Shown piece after piece: positions 1 to 14,292 of a DNA stretch of 64,000 nt (positions are counted from its first letter, which is position 1; every line of letters begins with the position of its first letter). The position numbers were made by a program, and so were the translations under genes. This DNA comes from Ganoderma boninense (Eukaryota > Basidiomycota > Agaricomycetes > Polyporales > Polyporaceae). A model generated the notes under the pieces. The model worked only from the letters and a program-made list of their open reading frames with translations, was not told where the DNA came from and made no database searches. The DNA is taken from the NCBI GenBank assembly GCA_002900995.3, contig CM035313.1:3224001-3288000 (forward strand), written 5' to 3'.

Positions 1-168
1 TACGAATTTCCTCAGTCAAATGCGACGGCTCTTCCACAAGACGTTATCTGACATATTGGCAATCAGGACGTCCGGATGACAGAGCAGTCGACGTATGGTG
101 TATATGTATGTGTATGTGAACAGCCTGACAGTGTCCTTGGGGCGGCGGCAAGGCCCGGAGAGACACGA

Positions 169-176
169 CTATATAA
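169..176 (+). promoter_or_regulatory. TATA box of the MDR dehydrogenase gene
   Basis: The string CTATATAA lies about 95 bp upstream of the ATG at 270. This is a normal TATA-to-ATG distance for a fungal gene with a short 5' leader. Upstream of it (about 90-120) is a short TATG/TGTG microsatellite. Confidence 0.5.
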
Positions 177-269
177 CCCGCAAAACCCGTCGCACCGCAG
201 AGAAACATCCTCCCTCCCCGACACACACTGTCTCATCGCTTCTTACCCCATCCGCACCCTACTGTCGTC

Positions 270-1613
270 ATGTCTCTCCCAAAAACGACCCGCGAGTACC
301 GCCTCCCGAAGCCGGATGGGTTCCACAACCTCATCTTGCAAGAATCTCCAATCCCGACGCTCAAGTCCACAGAGGTTCTCGTGAAGATCCACGCGGTCTC
401 GCTCCAGGTCGGCATTCCTTTTGCCTTCGCCATTCCGAACACCTCGATTATACTGACACCTATGTACTAATAGAACCGTGACCTGATCGTCGCCAACGGC
501 CAGTACCCGGTGGGCCAGAAGGACAACCTCGTGCCCGTGTCCGACATGGCGGGCGAGATCATTGCGGTCGGCGAGGACGTCAAGGGGTGGAAGCTCGGCG
601 AGCGCGTCTCGGCCAACTTCGCGCTCGACCACGTCCACGGCGTGGTCACGGCGGAGATCAAGGCAACCGCACTGGGCGGCCCCGTCGACGGAGTCTTGAC
701 CGAGTACAAAGCCTTCCCCGCGCACGTAAGTATTTGGCAGTTTCCTACTTCGCGACGACGCTCAGTGAAATGGACGCTGACGTTTGGCGTTTTCTTTCTT
801 TCTGTTTCCAACTCCAATAAGCTCTCGTTCGCATCCCGGAACATCTGAGCTACGAGGAGGCGTCGACGCTCCCGTGCACGGCGCTCACCGCGTACAACGC
901 CTCTCCTCGGCGGGAATCCTGTTCTGAAAGGAGGGGATACCGTGCTGGTGCAGGGAACGGGGGGCGTCTCGATCTCCGCGCTGCAGCTCGCGGTCGCGTC
1001 CGGGGCCACGGTCATCGTGACGTCGTCCTCGGACCAGAAACTCGAGGTCGCGAAGAAGCTGGGGGCGACGCACCTCATCAACTACGAAAGGACGCCAGAC
1101 TGGGAGCTCGAGGTGCTCAGAGTCACTAATGGCCGGGGGGTAGACCATATCCTCGAGGTTGGGGGACCGGGCACTGTTACCAAGTCGGCCATGGCATTGG
1201 CATTTGGAGGGAACATGGCCATCATTGGGATCGTGGCTGGGGTGAGTGCTTAAGTCGCGCTGGAGCTGTGCGCACGGACGAACCTGACTGCTATGCTCTG
1301 TCTACCGTCCTAGCTCGCTGGGGACGTGAGCAGCCTTCCGTTGCTCGTTCCTGGGTAAGGCTGCCAGCATGCGCGGTATCCATGTCGGCTCTCGTGCACA
1401 GTGAGTGAACGTTTGGCTCAAAGTCACAGGTTAGAAACTTGAGGAACTCATCGCGCACGTAGATTCGAGGATATGAACCGCCTGATCGAGGCGGTCAAGT
1501 TGAAGCCCGTCGTCGACAAGGTCTTCGACTTCGAGCATGCCATAGATGCGTACGAGTATCAGGAGGAGCTGCAGCATGTTGGGAAGGTCGTTGTCAGGAT
1601 GTCGAAGGACTGA
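270..1613 (+). CDS. Medium-chain dehydrogenase/reductase (alcohol dehydrogenase / quinone oxidoreductase type), frame-broken
   Basis: This is an MDR-superfamily NAD(P)-dependent oxidoreductase of about 348 residues. The groES-like N-terminal domain is followed by a Rossmann domain with the glycine motif [10 protein letters not shown], and the C-terminus ends near 1613. I see no cysteine cluster for structural zinc. Exons read as 270-407, 474-725, 822-1241, 1314-1400 and 1463-1613, with short GT-AG introns. Three one-base frame problems must be corrected to join the conserved parts: one base short at the exon 3 acceptor (about 821), one extra T at 902, and one extra G in the GGG run at 1353-1355. 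The substrate is unknown. The protein sequence is otherwise well preserved, so sequencing indels and a young pseudogene are both possible. Confidence 0.8.
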
Positions 1614-1979
1614 AGGCTTCCCATGGACAGGCTGGAAGGTGGCGCATGTATATCTATTACTGGATACACACTGAAATAGTGTTTATGTGGCTGCACTTGA
1701 TATCGTACACGGCAAGTCATCTCGGCAGGCTGCGGTATATTCGGGAATGGATCGACATAGTGTAGTACAGGCAATTTACTACTTGAAGTTCAAAGCAGCT
1801 TCATTCGCCGTGCTAACATCATGGATCTCCGCGTTCTCCCGAGCCCCGCGCGATGATCAGTGCCGGAACATTGGATCCCACCCAACTTTACGGGGGCGTA
1901 CTGCCATCTACTACAATCGAAAGACCGCTCCTATGATTTATCGTACACACTCCGCCATACCTCCCGATGAGGGCTCATG
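1614..1979. other. Intergenic spacer between convergent genes
   Basis: This spacer separates the 3' ends of the MDR dehydrogenase (+) and the RhoGEF (-). I see no gene or repeat in it; it should hold the two 3' UTRs. Confidence 0.5.
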
Positions 1980-4787
1980 CTAAGGCTCGGAAGACGGTAC
2001 AGGCCGAGCGAGATTAGGCCTCTCGTCTACGGGAGACATGTAGGTGGCGAAGGCCCAGCCGAATCCCCGCGCAAGGCTGCGCACCAACAGCAGGCATCCT
2101 TCGCGATCGTCCACCTGGAACGGAAGCTCGCTATGCATGGATGGGTTGCCCGTTTCCGCCAGGATCTCGTACACTTGGCCCTCTTGAGGTTGAAGAATGG
2201 GATGTCCCGGTAAGTGGCGCCGTTTGGAGGCTGGTACGGACGCACGACGCGGCACCTGTACAGCGCGGCGGGTATCCGGACGCATCCTCGTCTTGGAAGG
2301 CGGCTGTTGTCGATATGCTAGGCCTTGCGTTTTCTGATGGTCGAGAGGGACGGAGAAAGAAGTAATTTGTGGACAACCTCGAGTCCGAGGGATCCACGTG
2401 AATGAACAGAACAGCGGAGTCGCCGGTGGAAAAATAGTAAATGAAAACTGTGTGGCTCAATGTCTAGTAGAGAGTCGGGAGACTGTCTGTTGGCGGGTGA
2501 GTCAGCGACCACCAGGCTAACAGTACTGGAAGAATTCGAGAAAATGGTGAGAGAAATGGAAGATTGGGTGGGTTTGTAGATATCGGAAATGGTCTCAGGC
2601 TGACGATCAAGTGTTGGAGCGAGGGCTCCGAGTGGGACGAAAGGCACGGTGCCAGTCGGCGCTCCTACACCTCTGTCAGCACTCAGCTGGCTAGAACTCT
2701 TGCCTTCTCGGTGCTGACACGACGTCCTGCTCTTCCAGAGGACTGCGGATGATGTTGAGACTGCTAAGCTGCGCCTCTGTTTCAGAAAACCGCTTCCACC
2801 AGATCTGAATTGTCTCTACAGCACCCTCGTTCGTCTCTCCGTCCACCTTGATGGAGTCCCAGAACTCTCTCCATATGTTGCGGACGTTGCTGTAGAATTC
2901 CCCCTGGATGCGGGTAAACGCTGAGGATGCACCCAGCCGTTCCCCTCTGGAGAAGTGTGAGGTACCTGGGAAGCTCCTGGAAGAGCTGCTCACGCGAAGG
3001 GCCACAAAGGATCGCGAAGCTTCGAGGAGAGAAGATGGAGGACGTGATTTTACGACGTTGAGATTGAGGAGTTCGTAATGAAGTGGCTCCAGTCTCTCCA
3101 TCTCCTCTATCAGGCACTTGGGAGCTGCTATCGAGTTCTTCAGACACTGGGCGATTTGGGCTACTTCTTCGTTGACATCTACCTTCAGCGTGCTATCGAC
3201 CAATCGCCACAGGTCGCTGGTTACATCCATGAGATGCACTAGCGCGACCATTGGCACGCTGCGGCAATCACCATGATCCATCCGCATTACACGGAGTAGC
3301 CTTGCGCCAACTGGTCGAAATTGCTCACGAGGTCACGCATAGTGTCGGCCCAACCTGTGGTCTCCGCCATGAATGCGACCATGAGGTCCTCGTACTGCGT
3401 CAGTATCCTCCCTCCGGCGTTGATCGTTCGCGTCACGGGGTCCATCTCGGACAACACGAGAGTTGGATCCTTCGTTCTATCCGCGGCCTGCCACGGGACG
3501 ACAATACGGCCGAGGCTCATAGATCCAGGGAGGCTGACTCTGAGCCCGCTTTTCTTCCTCGTCCGCGGCGCCCCGTCGCTCTCGGGTGTGGAATCAACCA
3601 GCCCTCTGCGCGCCAGGACCTCTCGGACGACCTTCAGCTGCCTCCACCGTTTTCCGCCAGCGCTCGTTCATGCCCCTCGCCATGTCCGCCATCCGCGCAT
3701 GCGCCTCAGTGAGAGCTGCCTTGTCATGGTGGATGTCGGGAGTTTGGGCGAGGATAGCGGCGAGGAGTTGGGGGTAGTGCAGGAGGCGCTGGACAGGCTT
3801 GATGAGGAGCGAGGGGAGGTCCCAGGCGTTTGAGGACTTATGCGCAAGGATTTGCGAGCGGGGGAAGTAGACGTCGAACTGGAAAGTCTGGGAGAGACGG
3901 TAGTAGTGCTCGAGGGCGTGAGGCTGGTTCATGATATACGTCTCGTAGAGCCGCTCCATCTGCGGGAGCTGCATCGTGGAGTACCGCGATGACAGAAATC
4001 CGCCGATAGGGACGACGTGGATGAGTGAATTTGGATTGTGATCAGAAACATCCCTCGTGAGCGAATGATGGAATTCATAGAAAGACTTGGAAAGGACGTA
4101 CCGAGTCTAGAAAGAGCCTGCCCACGAAATCCTCACCCTCATTCCCTTCAATCAGCTGGCCCAGTGCAGACTCGAGTTGATGCAAGAACCCCTCCGAGAA
4201 TGCAGCAAGTTCTTCGATGTTGCTGAACACGATATTTACGTCCTTGGTCTTCATGGGACGAAGGGAGAAGATGGAACCAAACGACATCGCGGACACATTC
4301 GACGCGGTCGTTAACGGCCGTGGTCCTCTTGATGAAGGTCCTGGGGGAATCACAAGGTCGATATCGGCGTTGGAGACGGCAGGCCGCCCTACACCGCGGT
4401 ATTGACAGATAGTGGCATCCACTCCCGGCCACATGCTAGATATAGACGATAGTCGACCTATTGTGTATTGGCGAAGCGCTTTTAACATGCCTGGTAAGCA
4501 CTAGGCATAGCTAGGTACACACCTGCAGCAAGTGGAATCTGGTAATCTCGCAGGAGTACCAGGTCGCTCACGTAGGTCCGCTCAGATCGAAGAAGTTCGA
4601 GTAGGGCGTACTCGCGCCTAGTTATGTCGGGAGTCGCTAATCTCGAGTGCATGCCTGCGAAGGGTAGGGCCTCATCCTCCCCAGTCATAGTCTCCCCTTG
4701 TTCCCCATATTGTGCGCCGTTGGAGGATGTAATCACGATTGAGGGCTGAGGTATTAAGGGGAGTGGTTTGTCGAAACACTGAGACAT
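1980..4787 (-). CDS. Rho guanine-nucleotide exchange factor (DH-BAR-like-SH3-like), frame-broken
   Basis: The start is chosen at 4787 (protein begins MSQCFDKPLP) because its context GCAGCCATGTC is good. The Dbl-homology (DH) domain begins at RREYALLELLRSERTYVSDL, continues through DVNIVFSNIEELAAFSEGFL and includes the hallmark LLIKPVQRLLHYPQLL. The first introns join in frame (exon ends at 4523; a further exon starts with LPQMERLYETYI). A BAR-like region follows (motif RPPSSLLEAS, then YSNVRNIWREFWD), then a Ser/Pro linker. A C-terminal SH3-like segment contains AETGNPSMHS and VDDREGCLLLVRS. The protein should activate Rho/Cdc42 GTPases at membranes. The frame must be shifted near 3635, 2995, 2912 and about 2705, and the 2.3-2.7 kb linker is hard to resolve. 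It is either a decaying gene or an indel-rich assembly. Confidence 0.75.
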
Positions 4788-5563
4788 GGCTGCAGGAAAC
4801 GCCACCCAATCCTAGCGCAAACACAAGGCGTGCAAAACTTTGTGGAGGAGTAACTCGAGATGGCTAGATGATGGAGAGATCGACCACGAGGAAAAAGGGA
4901 GGGTTCAAGGAAGGATACCTGCCGGGCTGTACCCGGATTGCTCCCAGACTGAGCCACGCCGGCGCCCAGCGCGCGGCAAAGACAAAGTGTGAGATCTCCT
5001 TCATTAATTTGGCAATGTCGTTGAATGGAAGATTACAAAATATCCAGTCCAGTCAAGAAAGCACTCACGGGGGAACTCTACATTCTCTCGGGGCGTTCTG
5101 GCCTCCACAAGGCTGGTCTCCATAGTAAGTACCTAGTTTTCAAAGTTTAACACGTCTAATTCAGTTATTGGCCCGATTGGAGAGGCTGAATCGGAGAGAA
5201 GGGGCAAGAAAAAACACACCTTGGACCCCAAGGTGGCTGTCCACCCTTGGCACCACCTCGCCCGACGCCCGACTGAAATGCGACAGCATTTTGGTCGACC
5301 AATCAACCCCTAACCTTAAGTGACAACACATAATACCTTCAACTCCGCACGCCGGACCCTCGAGGCGTGAAGAGTTGCGCTGCCAAGTGGAACCTAGGAG
5401 AGCATGGCGCTATGAATACTGAATACCAGACCAAAAAATGCCATAAAGGGTGCGCTCTCGAGGAGACATGCATAGAATGAATACTGTAGGACTCCGACAA
5501 GAAGAACCCACGAGAGAGGGAAACTGGTGAAAACGAAACATGGAAGGCAAAGAGCGTTGAAGT
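4788..5563. other. Upstream region of the RhoGEF; no gene recognised
   Basis: This stretch holds the presumed RhoGEF promoter (minus strand). I find no coding segment with recognisable motifs and no clear repeat. Confidence 0.4.
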
Positions 5564-5930
5564 TCACGGGAAAAACTCCGCGAGAATCATCTCACTAGCC
5601 GTGTATAGCGAGAAGTACACCAACTTTCCCACCCGGTCGTTATGAGCCAAATTTGACAGCGCGACCATGGCTGCCGCGTAGTCGGATGATATCGGACCGG
5701 CGTAAGCCTGAACCGGGGCCTTTCGACCGCGCCATAGCGTTGGGGTCGTCGTAAATGAAGGTCGAGAACTATAAGACGCTCGTCAGCTACGGTCGCCTTC
5801 GCGTTGGTTCGGAGGCAGGGGAGAAGTCCACTCACTCACCGCATCGTCGATCTTGCCGAAGCGCGTCCAGCAGTACGAACTGCGCGCCAGCCGTCACAAA
5901 CACGGTCCGTGTAGACGTTACCTATTCATT
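5564..5930 (-). pseudogene. Coding-like fragment of unknown family, two exons, frame-broken
   Basis: Read on the minus strand, an exon around 5830-5920 encodes TVFVTAGAQFVLLDALR and ends at a good GTGAGT donor. A second exon starts after a TTATAG acceptor with FSTFIYDDPNAMARS and ends with YFSLYTASEMILAEFFP and a stop at 5564-5566. One-base corrections are needed at the end of the first exon and in the CCCC run near 5717-5720. Hydrophobic stretches alternate with polar ones, as in a small membrane protein. I do not recognise the family, and no start exon could be placed upstream (5.9-6.7 kb). It may be a gene remnant. Confidence 0.35.
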
Positions 5931-7030
5931 TTATGGGTAAGGTGTCGCGAAATTCATACCGATAATGCAAGGCTCACGTTCATGGACTATTGCGTAGCGT
6001 TGTTCAGGCCGACAATGGTGACATTAGGTTTCCCATTCAGGCGTAAGCCTGGCCATCAACTCTCATCAATCCGGTCCACTCAATGTCCTGCTGGAACATG
6101 GATATATGAGCACTACAACAAGGTAATATGCGACCGCAGGGGACTTGTATTAGTGTCCCGAACTGATGACCTTACCTCGTTCAATGCGGTTCCACCTTTT
6201 CACGTCCTTGAGAGGGCCAAGTGGAGAGATACAGCGAATGGCTGGCGAGTGGAACGGCCGCGGGGATAAAACTGTCTGCAGTCCACGTCACGGCGAAAGA
6301 AGTCGTTGGGAAGATGACGGGTCGAATCAACAAGTTCGGCCTGGGTACGAGTTCATGAGAATATAGGATCTGAGAGGCCACGAGCTAGCACAGCACGTCG
6401 TTCGTTGCATTGCGTGCTCTAGCAACAAAGATAGCCATCGAACGGGGTGGAGGGACCCGACATGCAGGCACCACAATGTATTACAACGACACAACTCACC
6501 TGGTTGCACCCAAAATGAGAGAGAGAGACTCCGCCAGCCGAGTCCAAAAGAAATAGGTGGCGAATGGATGGAGAAAAGGAATCTTGGTGATGAAGAGATC
6601 TGAGGCGAGTCGCACGAGAGGTCATGACGGGCATGGTGATGGTGAGTTCGGCAACGAGCGCTTGCCCTTCCCGACCAAGTGCGTAGCCCCGCTTCCTCTG
6701 CGAGACGTTTTTTCATCAAGGCTGGGTTCCAGCAACTGGGCCAGCAACTGGGGCCCAATAAGAGATAGTGGAGGTGAAGCAGGGTTCAACAAACGAGGAG
6801 GCACCGAACGACATTCATCAAATGTCAGCTGTATCATGTTCTGCTTCTGATCGTCTCAGAGGTCTTGCAAATCAATCGCGACAATACGCCGCATGCATTC
6901 ACCGACAAGCCCAAGCCCAGTTTTGTCGCGCCGGTCACGGAAAGAGATCAGAGGAAGAAGAGCGAGAGCTCGGCCACATTCGCCGCGCGGTCTGCCCACA
7001 TTCGAAAAATCACGCTTATGCAAGCAGTAC
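5931..7030. other. Unassigned region upstream of the fragment
   Basis: Only short open stretches with no recognisable motifs are present. A donor-like site (CAACCAG followed by GTGAGT on the minus strand, near 6497) may belong to an upstream exon of the fragment at 5.6-5.9 kb, but no continuous model could be built. Confidence 0.3.
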
Positions 7031-7259
7031 CCTGTAAACGGTAACCGAGACGCCCTGCCGAGCCTCCCCGGCTACGTCTACTTTAGGGAACCAAGATCGC
7101 ACGTCCAGGCACCTGGACCTTGTCGATAACGGCATCGAAGAAACAACAAGTTCATTACAATCCGTAATACAAACAAGCCCTCGTTCCCAACACATCTCAT
7201 AAACTTAAAAACTACTATTTCAACCCAGAAGTGGATGCATGAGCGAGTCGTCTCTCCGT

Positions 7260-8982
<1,723 letters not shown>

Positions 8983-9076
8983 GGCGAATTCTGAAGAGGA
9001 AGAAAGGGCTGCCGATGCGAGTGTCTCCGGGATTCGAGGTGGTACTCGATGCGGATCCCCACACTTCTCCATGCCG

Positions 9077-9083
9077 TTTTATA
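9077..9083 (-). promoter_or_regulatory. TATA box of peroxidase A
   Basis: TATAAAA on the minus strand lies about 95 bp upstream of the ATG at 8982. The same element sits at an equivalent place before peroxidase B. Confidence 0.65.
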
Positions 9084-9089
9084 CCCTCA

Positions 9090-12000
9090 CCTTCGACCAC
9101 AACCGCGGTTCCGGGTTCATGCCAGGGCTGGGAGGGGATGCGTACGACCAAGGCGGTCCCAGCCCGGGTCGGGAGCGAGAAGGCGTCATTTCCGTACCGC
9201 CGGGGCTGGGAGTGGGTTCCAGCTCTGCAGCTGGTAGCGTCCGCTAACCTAGCTCGGGACGACGGCCACTCATGGGAGAGCGCGGGCTGGCGCCGTTTAC
9301 GTCCAATGGCGGTGCGCTGATTGACAAATTTGTTGTCGGGTCTTTGGAAAACTGTGGTACTGTATGTCGCGAGGGCCGCGGGCACGCAGCCCGGGAACAC
9401 GATGGACACTGCCAGGGGCGGGGTGGCGCGGATATACCGGCGCGAGAAGGCCTCTGGGGTGCGACAGTCCGTTCACGGGTGGGTGCTGGAGGCCGCGCTG
9501 CGGTGTTGGACGTGGCATCGGGTTCGCTTCTTGTGCGAGCGAGGCACGACTTGAATGTCATTCGTGAGAGTGACGAGCGACTCGCCAGGAGGGCACGCAG
9601 CTTGTCTGAGTCAGGGAGGGACGTACGCCGTCGGCAACCATGCTGAACCGGTTGTAAGCAACGCTTCGGAGAGCGTCTTGACTCGTCCTGGACCCTGAAT
9701 TCGTACAGAGAACATGGGATGGGGTGCAAATGGCGCCAGAGGAGCGTTTGAAGACGACACGACGGTCGTCGCAGGATTGGAATCGAACACGAAGGATTGG
9801 AGGCAGCGTAGTCTTCCACGAAACGATGAGCCATGGCCATCCGTTTGGGCAATGCTCTGTCGCATCCTGAAACACAGACGGTGAGAGAGCAACCCGCGTG
9901 GCTCTCAGCCTCATCAGTGAGTCGCAAGTTTGAATAGTCCACGCAACTGTGCTTGAAAAAGTCAACATCAACGCTTTTTTGGAATCCGGCGGGCTTACGC
10001 GAGTTCATCGTGTATTGGCGAGGGTCACTCGATCGGTTGCCGTTATGGTGAGACCGGATCCCATACATCGACGTCCGACTATCGGGAGGCGTGAGTTCAC
10101 CGAGAGATGGCCCATACAAACCGACAAGGAATACTTAAGGTAAGATCGTAGGCGTTTCGGGAAGGGAGAGAAGTTGCAGGGCTTGCTCAGCACTGGTTCG
10201 GGTTCGGCATGCAGTGGTTAAGCGCACACACCCACGTGCCGCTTGCCGGGCGCTTCGATTGGGCGGTTCTCGAGGTCGCAGGCTCGCAGACCCTCTTCCT
10301 TGAGCTTGTACCATCCTCCCGCACATACTTCGAACTTTACACGCTTGAACTCTGTTAAATATAGGATGGTAGGTCATGTTTCTGACTCCTGTGGTTATAT
10401 TTTGCAGGAATAGGTCACTCACGGGATATGATGCATGCGAGAACCCACATCCGCTGGCAGGTTCACCAATCGGTCCGAGTGTGCGGGTGGATGTCTTCCT
10501 TGGGAGAGGTTCTCATCGTGCATACGCCGCCCTCCGCCGATATGTAGAGATTGCGGATTTGATCATGATGACTTCGTGCATGAAGGCCACCTCACTCCCA
10601 CGCAGGACCCGCCCGCCGTCCCAGGCCGCTCGGGACTCAGAACGCACCCTTTCCGTTCTGTCGAAGGCGCGTAATCTTCCCTCCCAATTATTCGCCTTCT
10701 GTCGGCACCGACGGCACTCCTACAGGCACATCATCGAGTGCGCCATCTGGAAATGATCCACGTCTACACTTCCCAGCCAGCTGAATGCATATGCACCCCA
10801 GAAGAACGCACCCCTTCTCCCTGCTCTATGGCGGACACGCGGTAGTTTGCGCAACAATACCTCTGCCGAGCGTGTAGAGGTCATTCGTAGGTGAGCGTCC
10901 AGAAACGTTTATTACTGTCCCACACGCCTGCCTGATAGGCTTTGTATTGTCCATTAGACGACGACAAGGCTGACGTACCCCGGCCGTCCTATCGCAGTGC
11001 CGACATCGACCCTTGGAAACCGAGGGCTGGTGTCATCCAGGCACCAGCCCTCGTCAATTCAATGGTCGCTTCCGCGGACTATAGGCGCTGCCGAAGGATT
11101 GCTTCAACTTACGAGCACCCCGGACTCTGGCCCGAGTCTGTCGAGACCGGGGCGAGCATTTGCTCGGATTCGAAGAGCGTCATCGTGTCTCGGTTGACTG
11201 CAACTTCCGTTTCGAGTACGCCCTCCTCCTCTGAATCTGTTTGTGATATACCCTTCATCCGAGTGCAACGCCGCTATCGCCGTGTACGTCTGGTATTAAG
11301 GTCGTACCGACTGGACAATCTACATAGAATGTTGGCAGACACCAAGAAGTACCGATCCGAACGTCGCTCAGCGGAAGGTCACGTTCTACATCCCTCCCCG
11401 GGTCCCGTTGTTACATACCCGCTTCTCACCGGGAGGTACCCACAGGGTGTGTTCCCTCGTGCAGTTCCGCAGCTTGGCGCATGCGGCTTTGATGTGCGCT
11501 ACGAGGCTCGGAGCTCTGCTGTCATATTGTCAACGTCCAGTTGAGTTGAAAGTGGGGCTAACGCGAGACGCCATGATCGTGGAGTCGGCCTCTCTGCCTG
11601 CGCGAGTTTGTTGTTCGTCCGTCGCGAGACATAACTGACTTGCTTTCGTCGCAGGACGTTCAATGCGGCCTCTGCGACTTAACTCTGTGCTGACATCCCC
11701 ATGGGCGAGTCGCCGCCTGTCACCCCTCCGCATGGTCGACTTGCTTTGCAGTGTCTTCATTCTCGATTCTCGGACCTAGCTCGGTTTCGACCTTATCCTA
11801 CGCCCGCTGCACTCACACGGGTTTTTATGTCGTGAGTTACTACTTGTCTCAGCCAGACGAGCCCCGCACGAATGGCGCCGAGGTGCTGTCGAGGATGTCC
11901 ACTCAGCAGAGCTCGAGCTCCTCGCGCCCAACTGGCTTGCGCTCATGCTCATTTCGGTCGGGGCTCGACGAGATCCTCAGTCGGATTCGCAGGCTCAAGT

Positions 12001-12140
12001 TCGCCGTGCCGGGCGCCGCAGCTCATTGCCGAAGCGTCTGCCGCACCATCCACTATCCTAGTATCCACGTCAGCGCCCAATGGAACTTCATCTATGGTAT
12101 GGCTACTCCTCCGTGTTTTGGCCTCGCATGCCGCCTTCCA
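9090..12140. other. Diverged flank of duplication arm A; decayed coding-like frames
   Basis: No intact gene is recognised. Several short frames have counterparts at 44.6-47.1 kb, for example SLGELTPPD (arm A) against SLGELTPSD (arm B), and IRWQVHQ-type sequence around 10440. Because stops and indels differ between arms and no family is recognised, I regard these as remnants or as conserved non-coding sequence. Confidence 0.4.
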
Positions 12141-12554
12141 ACAAACCACCTATACCTCTTGAGATCAGATTCTACGGGTACCAGAAATCCAATACTGTGA
12201 TCAATAGAGGTGAGCTGCGTCCTTCAGGACGATGACGGAGTATCTGACTAACCAATACTTACTTCTATATACACGAGTACCATCTCGTACCATGCTGCCG
12301 CTGCGGAAAACAAGAAAGGCAGGTGAGTGTGGCTATCTGACACGCTCACGTTCATCCCATACAGTGGCGTTTGCCAAGTCTTGTTGGCGTGCTCTCTCGA
12401 CCTATCATGAAGCTCCTAGATGAGCGCTTTCGGGTTCCCATCGTCCGCCGCCTTCGTCCTGCTGTCGGACGTCGACAGTCGTACAGTGGTCATGTTGCCC
12501 AACCTTGTCCAACCCTGCGTTTCAACCGACATCAAACGCTCTCTGTGATGTATG

Positions 12555-12560
12555 TATATA
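12555..12560 (+). promoter_or_regulatory. TATA box of expansin-like gene 1
   Basis: TATATA lies about 85 bp upstream of the ATG at 12642. In the tandem copy the aligned position reads TATTAAAT (about 14196-14203). Confidence 0.5.
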
Positions 12561-12641
12561 TGGCCTTCTGTCTCGAGTCTCGGTTGATTTCCAGGCTTCT
12601 CTCCTCTGTCTCGACCCCCCCTCGCACTCAGCAGCTTCAGC

Positions 12642-13151
12642 ATGCACATCGTCGCGATCGCCTCCCTTGTCCTTGGCGCCTCTGGCGCCTCCGCCATGAC
12701 GCTTGTTCACCGGGACAATTCCGTTGCACGCAACGATATGCCCATCGTAAGGTCGTCAAGCGACGACTTCACCGGTGGCCACGCAACCTACTTCGACCAG
12801 GGAGGAATACCAGGTGCTTGCGGTGCCGTGCACAGTAACAACGACTTCATCGCTGCCATCTGTAGGTCGAATTCCATGGCTCACTGCAATAATTGTCCGC
12901 TGACGTTTTCCCTGGCAGCGCTGACGCGCTGGGGCTCCTACCCCAGTGGTTCGTCGCCCAACTGCGGCCGCTCGATCGTGGTCACGAACACTAACAACGG
13001 GAAGACCGCTATCGTCGTCGTCGCAGACCTGTGCCCGGGCTGCGGGGAGAACGATCTCGACCTCTCCCTCGGGGCCTTCTCCCTGATCGACGACTCGTCC
13101 CAGGGCTTGGCTGATGGCATTCTCCCCATCGTGTGGCAATACGATGATTAG
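12642..13151 (+). CDS. Expansin-like secreted protein (double-psi beta-barrel), copy 1
   Basis: This is a small secreted protein of about 150 residues. A signal peptide (MHIVAIASLVLGASGASA) precedes a single RlpA/barwin-like six-stranded barrel. The barrel contains GGIPGACGAVHSNNDF, SPNCGRSIVVTNTNNGK, VVVADLCPGCGENDLDLS and the terminal PIVWQYD. The Asp of VADLCPGC and the paired cysteines are kept. One GT-AG intron (12862-12918, phase 1) removes an insert after FIAAI, restoring FIAAISLTRWGSY. Fungal members of this family loosen plant cell-wall polysaccharides without hydrolysis or act as cerato-platanin-like effectors; the exact role here is inferred. The frame is intact. Confidence 0.88.
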   Translation: MHIVAIASLVLGASGASAMTLVHRDNSVARNDMPIVRSSSDDFTGGHATYFDQGGIPGACGAVHSNNDFIAAICRSNSMAHCNNCPLTFSLAALTRWGSYPSGSSPNCGRSIVVTNTNNGKTAIVVVADLCPGCGENDLDLSLGAFSLIDDSSQGLADGILPIVWQYDD

Positions 13152-13760
13152 GTTGGTGTGCATAGCGTTGTCCTGTTGATGTACCTCTTCACCAAATCCC
13201 CATGCACACTACATTCGCGACTAAATATGTTGGACGGCCTGCTCCTAGTCGTTCCGATATCGCATTCCGAACGTTTCAAATGGATCACTTCCTATGCTCA
13301 GTATATATACTGGTCTCACTGCCTGCGCTACGTTCTTTCAGTCCTTACAAACTTATCGCAAAGCTTTTTCCTCTCTCGCCGCTGCGTGAAGATGCTAGAA
13401 CGCGAATGCGCCACGGCTCCCTTAATGGACATAGAGTCGAGCCCTCTGCCTGAGTCTTCAAACGTTTTCCTCGTCTGTCGCTCAATGTGGCTGATTTGTC
13501 ATTTGCTTGACAGTTCATTGTTCTAGGTATGGGTTGGCAGGTTCAAGCCTATGTACAGCTCTGGGAGCTGTAGCCGGTCGTCGAATTAAGGTCGGCTTCA
13601 TCACGATGTTCCACGCATTCCTGTCAACACTCACTTCAGCTCTTAATATAGGACGAAGACATACCACTCGCCTCTAGGTCGTGATGGTTTCCCAGTCTAC
13701 GAAGCGGGATCTGTGCGAACTCGTGCCTTGAACCGTTCTAGTTGTTGTCCTTTTCATGAG
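13152..13760. other. Spacer between the tandem expansin-like genes
   Basis: This holds the 3' region of copy 1 and no recognisable coding sequence. A GGTTCAAGCC string near 13540 superficially resembles a tRNA T-loop, but no cloverleaf forms. Confidence 0.4.
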
Positions 13761-14292
13761 CAGTCCTCTAATTCTTGAGATCAAATTCAAGTTCGGCGGG
13801 TATCATGACGTGGAAAAGTCGGAAGCCCATCAATACTTACAGACAATAGAGGTGAGCTGCCTCCATGCGGGGTCCCGGCGAAGTTGGCACCTGACAGGCT
13901 ATGTGAAGTGTTTGAATACAATTTTGCACCTTGTGGTTTGTTGCGAGACATAACGAAGGTAAGAGCTTGGTGTTCACCTATTGATCAGCGCAAGACCAAC
14001 GCTGACGCGCTTACATTCAGCGCTCATGGTCATTCATCGTTTTTCAGGTCCTCGATCTGTCCTGGAACTCAAGTGGACAGATTATCACCATCATCGGCCA
14101 TCTTTCCCCTCGTTCCTCTTCACCTGCGCGCTGAACGGTCGATAACTTCCGCATGCGAGTCATGCTGGCCAACAGTGGGCCCGGCGTCTCAACGCTCTAT
14201 TAAATGCGGTCTTCTGTCTCGAATGCATTGCAGGCTTCTCTCCTTTGTCTCGAACCCCCGTCGTGCTCAGCAGACTCATCGGCAGGCTCACC

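Noticed and set aside
9770..9800. GTTCGATTCC-like T-arm string on the minus strand
   Set aside because: The flanking bases do not pair into a T-stem, and the region aligns to non-tRNA sequence in duplication arm B.
13530..13600. Possible tRNA because of a GGTTCAAGCC string
   Set aside because: No matching acceptor, D and anticodon stems could be folded around it.
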